NCBI RefSeq assembly: GCF_011813015.1
Contig: NZ_QHLQ01000026.1
Coordinates: 1-40,471 of the forward strand
DNA: 40,471 bases
From: Parasedimentitalea denitrificans
GTDB lineage: Bacteria > Pseudomonadota > Alphaproteobacteria > Rhodobacterales > Rhodobacteraceae
Direction of reading: 5' to 3'
Shown here: positions 27,525 to 35,573 of the stretch, in pieces
Layout of the letters: every line of letters begins with the position of its first letter
Position numbering within the stretch: the first letter of the stretch is position 1
Notes under the pieces: generated by a model
The model's database searches: none
The model's input: the letters and a program-made list of their open reading frames with translations, nothing else
Told to the model about the DNA's origin: nothing
Program-made: the position numbers and the translations under genes

Positions 27525-28085
27525 ATGGCTGACGCACTTCCTAATATTGATTTCGTCCGCACCGCCGAAGCAGAATATGTGGTCATCATTGATGACGCGC
27601 AGAAAACGGCTGACCTTACTCAACTTCTGACCATGGTGCCGGGATTAGCGCAGCCCGAGGCAGCGACGACGCTCGCCAAGGCGGTGAACCACATCTCTCA
27701 GGGGCGTGGCTTTTCCGTGATCACTGACCCATCCGCATTTGCCCAAGCCTACAATGCACAATTGGCAGGCGAGGATGTAAATACACCGTGGCAGGAGGGC
27801 GTCATACGTCTGGTCGACTTTGGTGTGCCTGACTTTGATGAAATTCAGGCCCCGTCCCTAGTCAACGACCAGTTGGTATTCTTCGCACGCGATGGATTTA
27901 CCGGATTGCCCTACCGGGTCGAGACCAGCCTGGGTGCAATAGCCTCTGTGAGCGAGGACAGCTACAAGGCGTTGGACCTAGAACCTGTGGAAGACGATGA
28001 AGAGTTCGACGATGAAGGCGAACTGTCAGAAGAAGACCGCGCCTTTATGGAGAGTTTGGAAACGGTTACCCACAGCTCGGATTAA
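27525..28085 (+). CDS. Small acidic partner protein of the large orphan
   Basis: A protein of 186 residues with a GAAAGGCG ribosome binding site, 27 bases after the large gene and probably co-transcribed. There is no signal peptide or membrane segment. It starts MADALPNIDFVRTAEAEYVV, is globular to ~residue 145, and ends in a strongly acidic tail (EPVEDDEEFDDEGELSEEDR). I recognise no family. The size, acidity and tight linkage to a possible Cys-protease-like protein would fit an immunity protein, inhibitor or chaperone, but an ordinary complex subunit is equally possible. Confidence 0.7.
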   Translation: MADALPNIDFVRTAEAEYVVIIDDAQKTADLTQLLTMVPGLAQPEAATTLAKAVNHISQGRGFSVITDPSAFAQAYNAQLAGEDVNTPWQEGVIRLVDFGVPDFDEIQAPSLVNDQLVFFARDGFTGLPYRVETSLGAIASVSEDSYKALDLEPVEDDEEFDDEGELSEEDRAFMESLETVTHSSD

Positions 28086-28132
28086 GGTCTACGCAATTGT
28101 AATTCCGTTCATTCACGAACCGAGTGCAGCCC

Positions 28133-29545
28133 TTATTCGACCACCGGCTGTGCAAGCACCCAGAGGCTGAATGATGTCAGCAGAACCATGAACACCATCA
28201 TGGGCAGTTGGCTTAGAACGGCCTGACGATGTGATTTGAACAGGCGGCTGGCTTCGATATGGGCAAGAAGAACCGACAGGGCATGGCCAGTCACCAAGGC
28301 GATCACGGCTATCCACCACACGTCCTCTGCAGTCATGACACCAACGTCGATCATTCCATTTGTGTCTCCTAAAAGCGCCCAGCCAAGATCAAATGGATCG
28401 CTTAATGCAGGGATGATCAATTGTCCGGCCAGCATTAGAAAGAACACATAGTGCGCCAGATGGTAGGCAACGGCTATTGGCAACAGTGATGTCGCAAACC
28501 CGGTAAATATCTTGCTAAACTTTGTACCGCGACCCGCTGCCAGCCAGATTGCGAATGATAGCGCGGTATAGAGCACCCACGAGGCTAGGATTGTACTGAT
28601 CAGCCCGATACTAAGGATGAGTTTCAGCAGATCCACGCCGTGTTCGCGCAATGTCAGCAACCAGGGCCGCAGCGTCGTCGACTCTGTTACCCATTCGAGA
28701 GCTGCGGACCAGATTGGTGTCTCTGAGATTCCATCAAATAGGACGATAGCAATAAGCGCTACGACAAATACGGACTGCGATACACTCAGGGAATGCCCGA
28801 TCAGACCTGATGTTGGAAGACGAAGTTCCACCCGATTACGTTGGATGCCGATTGGGGCAAGCCGCCCAAGCAATCCAAACAGTAGCGTCAGCGGGTCAGC
28901 AGTCTGAAACCAGGCTGATCGCCCCAGCCAGAAAGCCCCCAGGAAAAGCCCAAGGGTATAGAGCAGAACAATGAGAGCCATTGCCCTAGGGTTCTCGGAC
29001 CAATCCGAAACAAGTTCGATCCAGGATAGGAAAATCAATCCAAAAACCGCAAGCCAACCGGCCCAAGCCGGTGGATGAGAACGACGTTTACGGGGCTCAA
29101 ATCGGGCCAGAGCAGCATCCACGACTGTCGCAAATGGGTTCAGGCTCGACCAAAGATCGACGACCAATGCGCTTAACAAAACAAAGCCTACCCACCAGAT
29201 GACCCATATAAAAATCGTTGCAAGGTTCTGAGTAGGCGACGCGGGGCCAAACAAGGCAACTGTCAGGATCAGAGCCAGCGCAAGTACTGCCAACATTCGA
29301 AACAACGGAGCCATAAATCGGGTTACTTGATATGGGACACGGATGCCAATTGCAGATCGCATGTGTTTTTCGACACGCAGAAAAAGAGCTGATCCCAGAA
29401 ATGTAAGAGCCACCGTCAACCCGGCACCGGCAAGGTAAAAACCAAGTGGCAACGGCAGATCATACCGTTGGCCAAACGCATGCGCCCAACTTGCATCTGG
29501 TACAGCCACACAGAGGAGAGTGACCGCTAGCAAACACCTATTCAT
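28133..29545 (-). CDS. Polytopic membrane protein with intramembrane histidines
   Basis: A 470-residue inner-membrane protein. A cleavable-looking N-terminus (LLAVTLLCVAVPDASWAHAFG) is followed by about ten hydrophobic segments. The mature start HAFGQRYDLPLPLGFYLAGA resembles proteins that databases label fenitrothion hydrolase; I recall this only weakly, and the sequence shows no hydrolase motif. Two late helices carry histidines (AVAYHLAHYVFFLMLAG; LVTGHALSVLLAHIEA), which could bind metal or haem. It overlaps the cupredoxin gene by four bases (ATGA), so the two products probably act together, perhaps in periplasmic copper handling or electron transfer (inference). Confidence 0.75.
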   Translation of the reverse strand: MNRCLLAVTLLCVAVPDASWAHAFGQRYDLPLPLGFYLAGAGLTVALTFLGSALFLRVEKHMRSAIGIRVPYQVTRFMAPLFRMLAVLALALILTVALFGPASPTQNLATIFIWVIWWVGFVLLSALVVDLWSSLNPFATVVDAALARFEPRKRRSHPPAWAGWLAVFGLIFLSWIELVSDWSENPRAMALIVLLYTLGLFLGAFWLGRSAWFQTADPLTLLFGLLGRLAPIGIQRNRVELRLPTSGLIGHSLSVSQSVFVVALIAIVLFDGISETPIWSAALEWVTESTTLRPWLLTLREHGVDLLKLILSIGLISTILASWVLYTALSFAIWLAAGRGTKFSKIFTGFATSLLPIAVAYHLAHYVFFLMLAGQLIIPALSDPFDLGWALLGDTNGMIDVGVMTAEDVWWIAVIALVTGHALSVLLAHIEASRLFKSHRQAVLSQLPMMVFMVLLTSFSLWVLAQPVVE

Positions 29546-29937
29546 GGCGTGCGGATCTCAAGATAGACAACAGCCTTCTCTGTCCTCCCCAAGAGGTCCT
29601 CTACCCCGTGCACGACAATAGCAAACCGTCCTGTATGAACGGCTAGAAACGCGAAAACCGCTGGGTTCCCGGCTTGGCCAACGCTGACGATGTCATAACC
29701 GTGCAAGTGCAACTCATGGCCCTCAGCACCGGTCACCGCCAGATGCACATTGCTCCCTTTTGGAATTTGAATAACAGGAGCAGGACCGGCTTGGTTGACC
29801 ATGACCGTCAACTCCAACACAGGTCCATCATCAGCTGTCTCATGTGCATCTGTAAGGGATGTCTCGTGGGCCTCAGTCTGACCAATGGCCATGACGAAAG
29901 CAAAAATTGTAATCGCCTTAAATAAAATGGATTTCAT
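29542..29937 (-). CDS. Exported cupredoxin-like protein
   Basis: A periplasmic protein of 131 residues with signal peptide MKSILFKAITIFAFVMAIGQ...EAHE. The mature part is a single beta domain with a cupredoxin-like pattern: NQAGPAPVIQIPKGSNVHL, EGHELHLHGYDI and VHTGRFAIVVHG. His residues in HELHLHG and VVHG are candidate copper ligands; no ligand Cys is seen, unlike type 1 blue copper proteins. ATG 29937 is preferred to the earlier in-frame start because GGAG lies upstream and it opens the signal. Its stop overlaps the start of the membrane-protein gene. Confidence 0.75.
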   Translation of the reverse strand: MKSILFKAITIFAFVMAIGQTEAHETSLTDAHETADDGPVLELTVMVNQAGPAPVIQIPKGSNVHLAVTGAEGHELHLHGYDIVSVGQAGNPAVFAFLAVHTGRFAIVVHGVEDLLGRTEKAVVYLEIRTP

Positions 29938-29945
29938 GTGTGGTT

Positions 29946-29981
29946 GCTCCAATTGGAGCTGTGCCAGACTCCCGGCACAGC
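29946..29981 (-). promoter_or_regulatory. Palindrome and hairpin over the cupredoxin ribosome binding site
   Basis: GCTCCAATTGGAGC (29946-29959) is a perfect 14-base palindrome that can fold as a 5-base stem with an AATT loop, burying the cupredoxin GGAG. Adjacent arms GCTGTGCC (29958-29965) and GGCACAGC (29974-29981) form a second hairpin that overlaps the first by two bases. This may set the expression of the cupredoxin relative to the propeller gene upstream, or the palindrome may be a protein-binding site. Confidence 0.4.
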
Positions 29982-29998
29982 CCTCTGACTAACCGGTC

Positions 29999-31171
29999 TC
30001 AATGCCCGGCAAGTGCATTCCACTCAGGTAGAAGCACAATAACATTCGGGTTCAGACCTGCATCTTTCAGGGTATCCATCGAAGCTACGACCTCGGACGT
30101 TTCCAGATCCACCACCGAGACCGAACCATCCCGCATTTCGGGCAGGTTGATGAACGAGTTTTGCACGAACCCGTATTTCATGTCCTTCGTGAACGCTACA
30201 TGGTGGGCACCGTTACCTGTCTCGATAGTATTCAACAACTTAGGCCCCATGATACCTTCGGAGATATCGAATACATGCAGGTGCCCCGGCGCGGCAGTGG
30301 TGGCAAACATCTTGTCGCCTTCTGGATTGAAATACATCTCCAACGGCACCCCAACTTTCATAGGGCTGAAATCCACCGCCATTTCGGCCGAAAACTCTTG
30401 CCTGCTCTCATTCCAAGTCAGAGCCCAGATGCTTGCACCAAACATATTGGTAACCAGGAAAGTTGGTGGCCCACCACCAGGCACACGAAGCAATTCGACA
30501 GGTGCTTCTCCGGATGGAGAGGGTTTTGACGATACCTTGATTTCCTCAAGCAGCTCCAGCGTACTGGCCTTTACAATCGAAATGGTTTCACCCGGATCGG
30601 TTAAATCGCCTTTGATGGTACTAGTGACAAGAATACGGTCTATGTTGGTATCAACGGCCAACCCATGTGGGTTGGTACCGGGCAGCTTGATCTCTCCAGT
30701 GACCGTATCGTCAGACACCCGCCCCTGCCACACATTGCCCGAATTCATGCAGGTCAGGTACCAATACTCATTGTCATCATCGATAATGATATCCTCACCC
30801 ATCGAGCAGTTGGGAATATCGATCGTCTTTAGACGCGGCGGGAAATCACTCATTTCCATAACCTGCAGTGCGGGCTGGCCTAAACTGGTCAGGTAGAGTT
30901 TGGACATCGTACGATCATAGAAAAGATGGTGCGCTACTCCGGTTGCATCCAACGGGATATCAACGAGCCACTCCCCAAACTTAGAACTATTGGGATCAAC
31001 ATCGATAATCGCGATCCCTTCGCGCCGTTCCTCTGTCCCAGAAAGTTTCAGACTTCTTAGATCTTCTGCCGGTTTGCTTTCATAGCTCATCATCGCCAAG
31101 ATTTCGGCAGACACTCCACTGGTAGAGAGAGCCAACGCGCATGTCGCGAGTAGCGTCATTCGTTTCTTCAT
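29999..31171 (-). CDS. Exported YncE-like beta-propeller protein
   Basis: A periplasmic protein of 390 residues with signal peptide MKKRMTLLATCALALSTSGVSA. The body has repeated propeller-blade patterns: GIAIIDVDPNSSKFGEWLVD, GVAHHLFYDRTMSKLYLTSL, NPHGLAVDTNIDRILVTS, GHLHVFDISEG and GSVSVVDLETSEVVASM. A strong GGAGG precedes ATG 31171. Propellers of this kind are often linked to copper- or quinone-dependent redox systems, which fits the cupredoxin and membrane protein encoded downstream. The His-rich spots (GVAHHLF, GAHHVAF) resemble metal sites in selenium-binding/methanethiol-oxidase propellers, but overall similarity to those is not clear. Confidence 0.78.
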   Translation of the reverse strand: MKKRMTLLATCALALSTSGVSAEILAMMSYESKPAEDLRSLKLSGTEERREGIAIIDVDPNSSKFGEWLVDIPLDATGVAHHLFYDRTMSKLYLTSLGQPALQVMEMSDFPPRLKTIDIPNCSMGEDIIIDDDNEYWYLTCMNSGNVWQGRVSDDTVTGEIKLPGTNPHGLAVDTNIDRILVTSTIKGDLTDPGETISIVKASTLELLEEIKVSSKPSPSGEAPVELLRVPGGGPPTFLVTNMFGASIWALTWNESRQEFSAEMAVDFSPMKVGVPLEMYFNPEGDKMFATTAAPGHLHVFDISEGIMGPKLLNTIETGNGAHHVAFTKDMKYGFVQNSFINLPEMRDGSVSVVDLETSEVVASMDTLKDAGLNPNVIVLLPEWNALAGH

Positions 31172-31367
31172 GAGACCGTTCCTCCAAACCTATCAAGTTA
31201 GGCCGGTACTGCAGGAATTGGCGAAGTTACTTTCCGTGCCACCCTATCACTGCAGGCCATACCCTTCCGGTGAGTGTAGCGCTGTCTGGCCAGTTTTCCC
31301 GTTTCGCGTCCGCCAATGTGATCGGTGGGGCGCTGGAACGATGCTCACGAAGATTTCGAAGTCGTGT

Positions 31368-31781
31368 TTATGCCCACCCAAGCTGCTTCAGGGAATGGCC
31401 ATCATTCCAGATCTTGGTCATGTGTTTGATTTTATCACCGTCAAAATCCATCACATAAACATAGTCGGCAGCGATAGCCTTACCCGTTGGCGCACCTGTT
31501 CCGGCATCAACGGTATGCGTTCCGTGGAACACTGCAGCAGCTGTCACATTGCCCCGCTCTTCATCCACAGCAAACGACTTCAGCTCGTAGCGGCCATCCG
31601 GAATGGGGGTAAGCAAGCCCTTCATCCAATCGGTGTAGCCTTCGAGGGTTGTCACCTCGCCAAGGGCATCCGCTTGGGCAGAAAACGCAGCATCATCGTG
31701 ACACCATTGTTTGCAGGTGTCCCAACCTTTTCCGGTTTCGCAGGCGTCAAAAAATTCCCAGGCGGTTTGCTTAATTGTCAT
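31368..31781 (-). CDS. SnoaL/NTF2-like family protein
   Basis: A cytoplasmic protein of 137 residues with the NTF2-like cone fold expected from its pattern: AWEFFDACETGKGWDTCKQW, DALGEVTTLEGYTDWMKGLL, YELKSFAVDEERGNV, FDGDKIKHMTKIWND. ATG 31781 has an excellent GGAGG seven bases upstream, so the longer frame to 31862 is rejected. Relatives are polyketide cyclases, isomerases or simple ligand-binding proteins, so a reaction cannot be assigned. It lies in the same direction between the cyclase-like gene and the propeller gene, with a 196-base gap before the latter. Confidence 0.8.
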   Translation of the reverse strand: MTIKQTAWEFFDACETGKGWDTCKQWCHDDAAFSAQADALGEVTTLEGYTDWMKGLLTPIPDGRYELKSFAVDEERGNVTAAAVFHGTHTVDAGTGAPTGKAIAADYVYVMDFDGDKIKHMTKIWNDGHSLKQLGWA

Positions 31782-31959
31782 GATGTCCTCCGGTCTGAAT
31801 AAACCGTCATTGTGCGGTTTGATCGCGTTAAGGTAGCTCGCTTCAATCACTTCGCCAGACAACGTGGCAGAGATGCAATTTTCAACTCAAAACCGTCCCG
31901 GCTTGCCAAGAGCGGGACGAACAAGAGACATATAGACAAGTGAGATCTTGTCCCTCCAT

Positions 31960-33036
31960 CTACTTCGCCTCCCTAAGCATAATCTCCATTTCGTCAAAGC
32001 AAACTGGCCAGAACTCAGATAGAAAACCAACCGCTTCTTGTTCTGAGACCTCGGACCGGTTGCCATCGGCATCATGCGCTTGGCCAATCGTATAGCGAAA
32101 ATCAGTTCCTGTTTCGGTGGGTTTCAGATTGTAAGTCTCGGGCATGCTGATGCCTTCACGCCCCGGATCGTGGATGCGGGTGGAAAAGTACTCAAACGGC
32201 TCCCAATCAGTGACCCAGTAACGAAAATCCGCAGCGTTATGTGCGCAGTGATATCCCGAACCAGCACCGATGCGCCCCTTGGGCCGGTCAACTGTCACAG
32301 AAATCATCCCATCCATCCACCGCTGCTTTAGCTCCGGTGCGGTAAGTGCGTCCCAGACAGCAACCAAAGGCAAATCAAAGTGACGGCGGTAGGTCCACAC
32401 GCCGTCCTCCTCCTCCAGATAGTAATGATCGCATCCAGCGCGAAAACTCTCCCAAGCCTTCGCAAGATCGTAAACCTGCATCGAGACGTCACCGAAATGT
32501 TCAAACGGCTGCGAGTAAGGCACCAGCGCAGCGTCCACCCCCATGGCCTTAACTGCTGCGTCACTAAAAAGCGCATAGCTACGAATGCCTGTGACAGCGC
32601 TGACATCCGTCTTTGTCATCCGGTGGACAAGAATCACATCCGCGCCCGAAATATCTTTCATAGGGCCAACTTGCATTTCATCGAACCCACCGTGGTGAGC
32701 AATGATTTTCAGATCCAACCCGTCTACATTGGCGCAGGCTTGGCAAGTGCAAGTGTTATTCGCGATGATGTTTTGTCGGCGGGTGGCAAATGCATTGTAC
32801 AGGTTCTCACATGTCGCGAGAAAGGTTTCACCAGTGGGGAAGCCTTGCTGGGTTGAATAGGCCAGCACCGCGTCGCCTTCCATCTTCCAAAAATGTAGAG
32901 GCTCGCCAATTTGCTCGACCATAGTGCTGAGCAATGACTGCAAGATCGGGTTGGCGTGCTCAAGCTCAGAGGTTGTCAGGAACTGGGTATAACCAGAGAT
33001 ATCTGCGATCAACAAATAGCCATATTGCGTTGTCAT
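31960..33036 (-). CDS. DUF2652 nucleotide-cyclase-like protein fused to an SRPBCC domain
   Basis: A 358-residue cytoplasmic protein. The N-terminal ~200 residues resemble class III nucleotidyl cyclases as seen in DUF2652: GYLLIADISGYTQFL holds the first metal Asp and WKMEGDAVLAY the second. A pair of cysteines (NTCTCQACANVDG) follows. The C-terminal ~140 residues (RRHFDLPLVAVWDALTAPEL to the end) are a Bet v1/SRPBCC ligand-binding fold. ATG 33036 is chosen because AGGAG precedes it and the cyclase core starts at once. Whether it makes a cyclic nucleotide is unknown. The SRPBCC part could be the ligand sensor. Confidence 0.82.
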   Translation of the reverse strand: MTTQYGYLLIADISGYTQFLTTSELEHANPILQSLLSTMVEQIGEPLHFWKMEGDAVLAYSTQQGFPTGETFLATCENLYNAFATRRQNIIANNTCTCQACANVDGLDLKIIAHHGGFDEMQVGPMKDISGADVILVHRMTKTDVSAVTGIRSYALFSDAAVKAMGVDAALVPYSQPFEHFGDVSMQVYDLAKAWESFRAGCDHYYLEEEDGVWTYRRHFDLPLVAVWDALTAPELKQRWMDGMISVTVDRPKGRIGAGSGYHCAHNAADFRYWVTDWEPFEYFSTRIHDPGREGISMPETYNLKPTETGTDFRYTIGQAHDADGNRSEVSEQEAVGFLSEFWPVCFDEMEIMLREAK

Positions 33037-33236
33037 CAGTTTATCTCCTGAACAATTGCCGGGCCGAACATCCATATTCACCCGCTCTTGATGAAATGAA
33101 CTGGGGTGGAATGAAGGGAAGACCACAAATGTCGCTGGGCTGAGCCTGTATTTTCCGAATTTGAGCATTCTGGCGTCAGCGGCAGAAACCAACCAAGGCA
33201 CCAAGACCAATGCTTTCTGCCTCGAAGTGGGAACCT

Positions 33237-33458
33237 TCAGCCCAGACTTAACGTCAAATACTTCCACAGTGCTTCCAAGACTTCGGACCCGAACGCAAGA
33301 AGCGCCCCGAAGGACGATAGCGCATTGTATTCTATGACAAAGTCTTGATTACGGGAGCATGATTTCACCGTAAGTTGACCTGTTTGATGTCGATATTCAG
33401 GATTTTCACCCGATATCTGTGTCTCAAAATGAACCACCAATTCGACAGTCCCTTTCAT
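33237..33458 (-). CDS. Small hypothetical protein, 73 residues
   Basis: An open frame starting MKGTVELVVHFETQISGEN, with a modest AAGGTAAGAG upstream of ATG 33458. The middle (FVIEYNALSSFGALLAFGSE) is hydrophobic but too short to call a membrane segment. No family is recognised. It lies upstream of the cyclase-like gene in the same direction, with a 200-base gap. It could be a genuine small gene, a remnant, or chance. Confidence 0.35.
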   Translation of the reverse strand: MKGTVELVVHFETQISGENPEYRHQTGQLTVKSCSRNQDFVIEYNALSSFGALLAFGSEVLEALWKYLTLSLG

Positions 33459-33594
33459 CGCGATCTCTTACCTTGATCTGCCCTCCCAGGCACGGAGAGG
33501 TTCGCCATTAATTGGCTCCGACGTTCGACAGCACAAAACAAAAAACTGCGGGGAGGAAGTCCTCACCGCGGCTTTTGCTTTACAATAGATTAGA

Positions 33595-33929
33595 TCAACT
33601 CTTGGCTACATCCTCGACCTTGGCGTGTTGTTCTTGCTTCGCCGCCGGACGCTTAGCTTGCTCTCGTTCGAGCAACGCATCAACCGCTGCCGGACGCATG
33701 GGGTGGGTTGCGATTTTCTTGGCATTGCTTGCAGAAGCAGCCTGTTCAAATTGCACGAAAGCTTGGACTAACTCCTCATGGGGAAGCGCGGACAGCCAAG
33801 CCTTAACGGTTTGCCCAAACGCTTTTTCGCGTGCGAGATCGGTCACAACGACCTTCTTCTGGTCTTTTCGACCGCTTCTTTAAACCGGTTAAACGCGCGG
33901 TCAGTGGCAGTTAAATTAGCATTAGACAT
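33595..33929 (-). pseudogene. Relaxase-associated small gene broken by a one-base frameshift
   Basis: Two frames together look like one ~111-residue protein. The first, from ATG 33929 (AGGA upstream), reads MSNANLTATDRAFNRFKEAV-EK and then hits TGA at 33843-33845. The second continues as DQKKVVVTDLAREKAFGQTV to a stop at 33595. Adding one A to the run of four (33865-33868 on the minus strand) joins them smoothly. So a one-base deletion, a sequencing error in a homopolymer, or a slip site explains the break. A GTG at 33846 could still start an 83-residue product. It follows the MobV relaxase gene in the same direction and may be an accessory mobilisation protein. No known family. Confidence 0.6.
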
Positions 33930-34036
33930 AGTGTAATCCTTTGGTGTGTCAGCTATTGGCGGGGATTATTCCTTCGCTAGAAAACACATCAGATCGTTTG
34001 GTGTTTTGCGGAAACGGTTTGACTGGTTTTTTTGAG

Positions 34037-35314
34037 TTATTTTTCTGCGGGGTCCTCATTCCTCGAATTCGATTTCGGGTCGTCTGATTTGAGGCCGCGA
34101 CTTCTCTTTAGTTCAAGAATGCTTTTGGTGAGTGACTTGCGAGCCTTAACAATCTGGCGGACCAGTCTGTGCGGCAACATAGCGGTAATATTCACGATCG
34201 CCGTATCGGCCGCTCTGATTTCTTCATACTCTTTGACAAGCTTGGCTTTTGCCTCGGCTAAGGCTCGCGCATCCGCGCGCTCGGTCATCAGTCGCCAGGC
34301 CCTGCCAAAGGCCCGCCGAGCACGTTCAGCACCGCCTTGCGATTTCCGGATCCTGTCAGCAAGTCCGGGTGAGTCTGGGCTGTGTTTTCCTGCTTCAGTT
34401 TGCTTGAACTGTACAGCGCCATCAACCTCATCAAGTTTGATCAAGCCACTGGACAATCCATCTGCAACAGCAAGGATCGCATCAGCATCTTCTTCTCGAG
34501 AAGCAACTTTCTGTTCCTGCTGATCGAGCGTCTCTCGGTCGGCCTTAATTTTCAATTCTTGCTCCGCCCGCCACTCTTGCGTTCGGCTATGGCGTTTCTT
34601 TGGTGGTGGTGTTTCCCCTTTGGCACGTGCTTCCCGTATTTTGGCGGCATGGTTTTCACCCCGGGTCAGATCAAGTCCAGCAAACCACTTTCCAACACTG
34701 TCTTGCGCTACCTCATAGTCCTTGATCACTTCATGCTTTGACGGCTGAAGCATCCGCCGGGTGGCTGACCCCTTGCCGGAGACAGCGCGTGGCAAAATCA
34801 CCGCGTGAACATGATAGGTTTTCTCATCGCGATCTGCTCGAGCATGAACAACATCATCCCCGAATGTTTCCTTCAGCCAAGACACGGCGTGCTCTTCAAA
34901 TTGTTCTTCGCGAGATGTCAGCCCCAGAAACCCGTCGATATCATCTTCGAACCAACCCTTGTGGGCTGTCAAAATGATCTCACGCATTGGCCCGTGTTTC
35001 GAGTTGCGCCAGGGCTCTTTCGGCCCTTCGACCATCCGTCTTCTGATATCCGACTTCCGTTTGCGACGTGTCAAACCGTCAAGCTCATCAGCGAAGTTCT
35101 CGGCCCGCATCTGCGCGACCTCTGCCTGAGCTTTCCTGGCCCAGTCCTCTTCACCGATCAGTCGCTTGTTCGGATGGAAGCAATCCTGGTCAACGTGCCC
35201 CAAGTCACCACCGGTTCGTTTTCTGTGCATCTCGTAACCGGCCAGCTGATGCGGCCACAGGCCTTCAAACCGAAGCACCACCGGATACTTCTTGCTTGGT
35301 ATATCTGTCGGCAT
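34037..35314 (-). CDS. MobV-type relaxase / plasmid recombination protein
   Basis: A 425-residue DNA-nicking mobilisation protein. The N-terminal MobV pattern is visible: YPVVLRFEGLWPHQLAGYEM, then His30-Arg-Lys-Arg, HVDQDCFHPNKRLIG, and motif III ADRDEKTYHVHAVILP (His168, His170). The usual motif is HxDExxPHxH; here the first His is Asp161 and the Pro is Tyr167. His30 is the candidate nucleophile by analogy with MobM (established for that protein). The C-terminal half is a charged coiled coil (ADRETLDQQEQKVASREEDA). GGAG precedes ATG 35314. No replication gene or partner conjugation genes are present, so this is probably an integrated mobilisable-element remnant. Confidence 0.82.
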   Translation of the reverse strand: MPTDIPSKKYPVVLRFEGLWPHQLAGYEMHRKRTGGDLGHVDQDCFHPNKRLIGEEDWARKAQAEVAQMRAENFADELDGLTRRKRKSDIRRRMVEGPKEPWRNSKHGPMREIILTAHKGWFEDDIDGFLGLTSREEQFEEHAVSWLKETFGDDVVHARADRDEKTYHVHAVILPRAVSGKGSATRRMLQPSKHEVIKDYEVAQDSVGKWFAGLDLTRGENHAAKIREARAKGETPPPKKRHSRTQEWRAEQELKIKADRETLDQQEQKVASREEDADAILAVADGLSSGLIKLDEVDGAVQFKQTEAGKHSPDSPGLADRIRKSQGGAERARRAFGRAWRLMTERADARALAEAKAKLVKEYEEIRAADTAIVNITAMLPHRLVRQIVKARKSLTKSILELKRSRGLKSDDPKSNSRNEDPAEK

Positions 35315-35320
35315 GTTTCC

Positions 35321-35343
35321 GTCTCCCGTTGAATTCGGGAGGG
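35321..35343 (-). promoter_or_regulatory. Hairpin covering the relaxase ribosome binding site
   Basis: CTCCCG (35323-35328) and CGGGAG (35336-35341) form a 6-base stem with a 7-base loop. On the minus strand one arm is the GGAG ribosome binding site of the relaxase gene. Folding would hide it and could hold relaxase translation low. Confidence 0.35.
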
Positions 35344-35573
35344 ACGTGGGTTCGCATGTTCGATTACGGAAAACTGGTTTATCTTAGACCAAGAATGTTC
35401 ATTAGCTTCAGAGCAGAGACCCGCACTGCAAATTCCATTTAAGCATCATGGGGAAAGGCCATTCTCAATTGTAGGGGACAATGGAAGGGCCAGGTTGCAG
35501 CACCTTGCATATTTCCGCAATAAGGGCGGGTTGTTGCCGTGCGCTGCTATCTGCTCCGACGGCAGCTAAGCGC

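Noticed and set aside
29940..30896. Plus-strand 318-codon open frame
   Set aside because: It lies fully antisense to the propeller gene, has a Ser/Thr/Pro-rich composition typical of a shadow frame, and shows no family pattern.
33037..33267. N-terminal extension of the cyclase-like gene to 33267
   Set aside because: The extra 77 residues look non-coding, while ATG 33036 has AGGAG at the right distance and begins directly with the domain.
33929..33937. TAGTGTAAT resembling the MobV nick site TAGTGTG/TTA
   Set aside because: The match is partial, there is no flanking inverted repeat, and it lies at the start codon of the small downstream gene rather than upstream of the relaxase.
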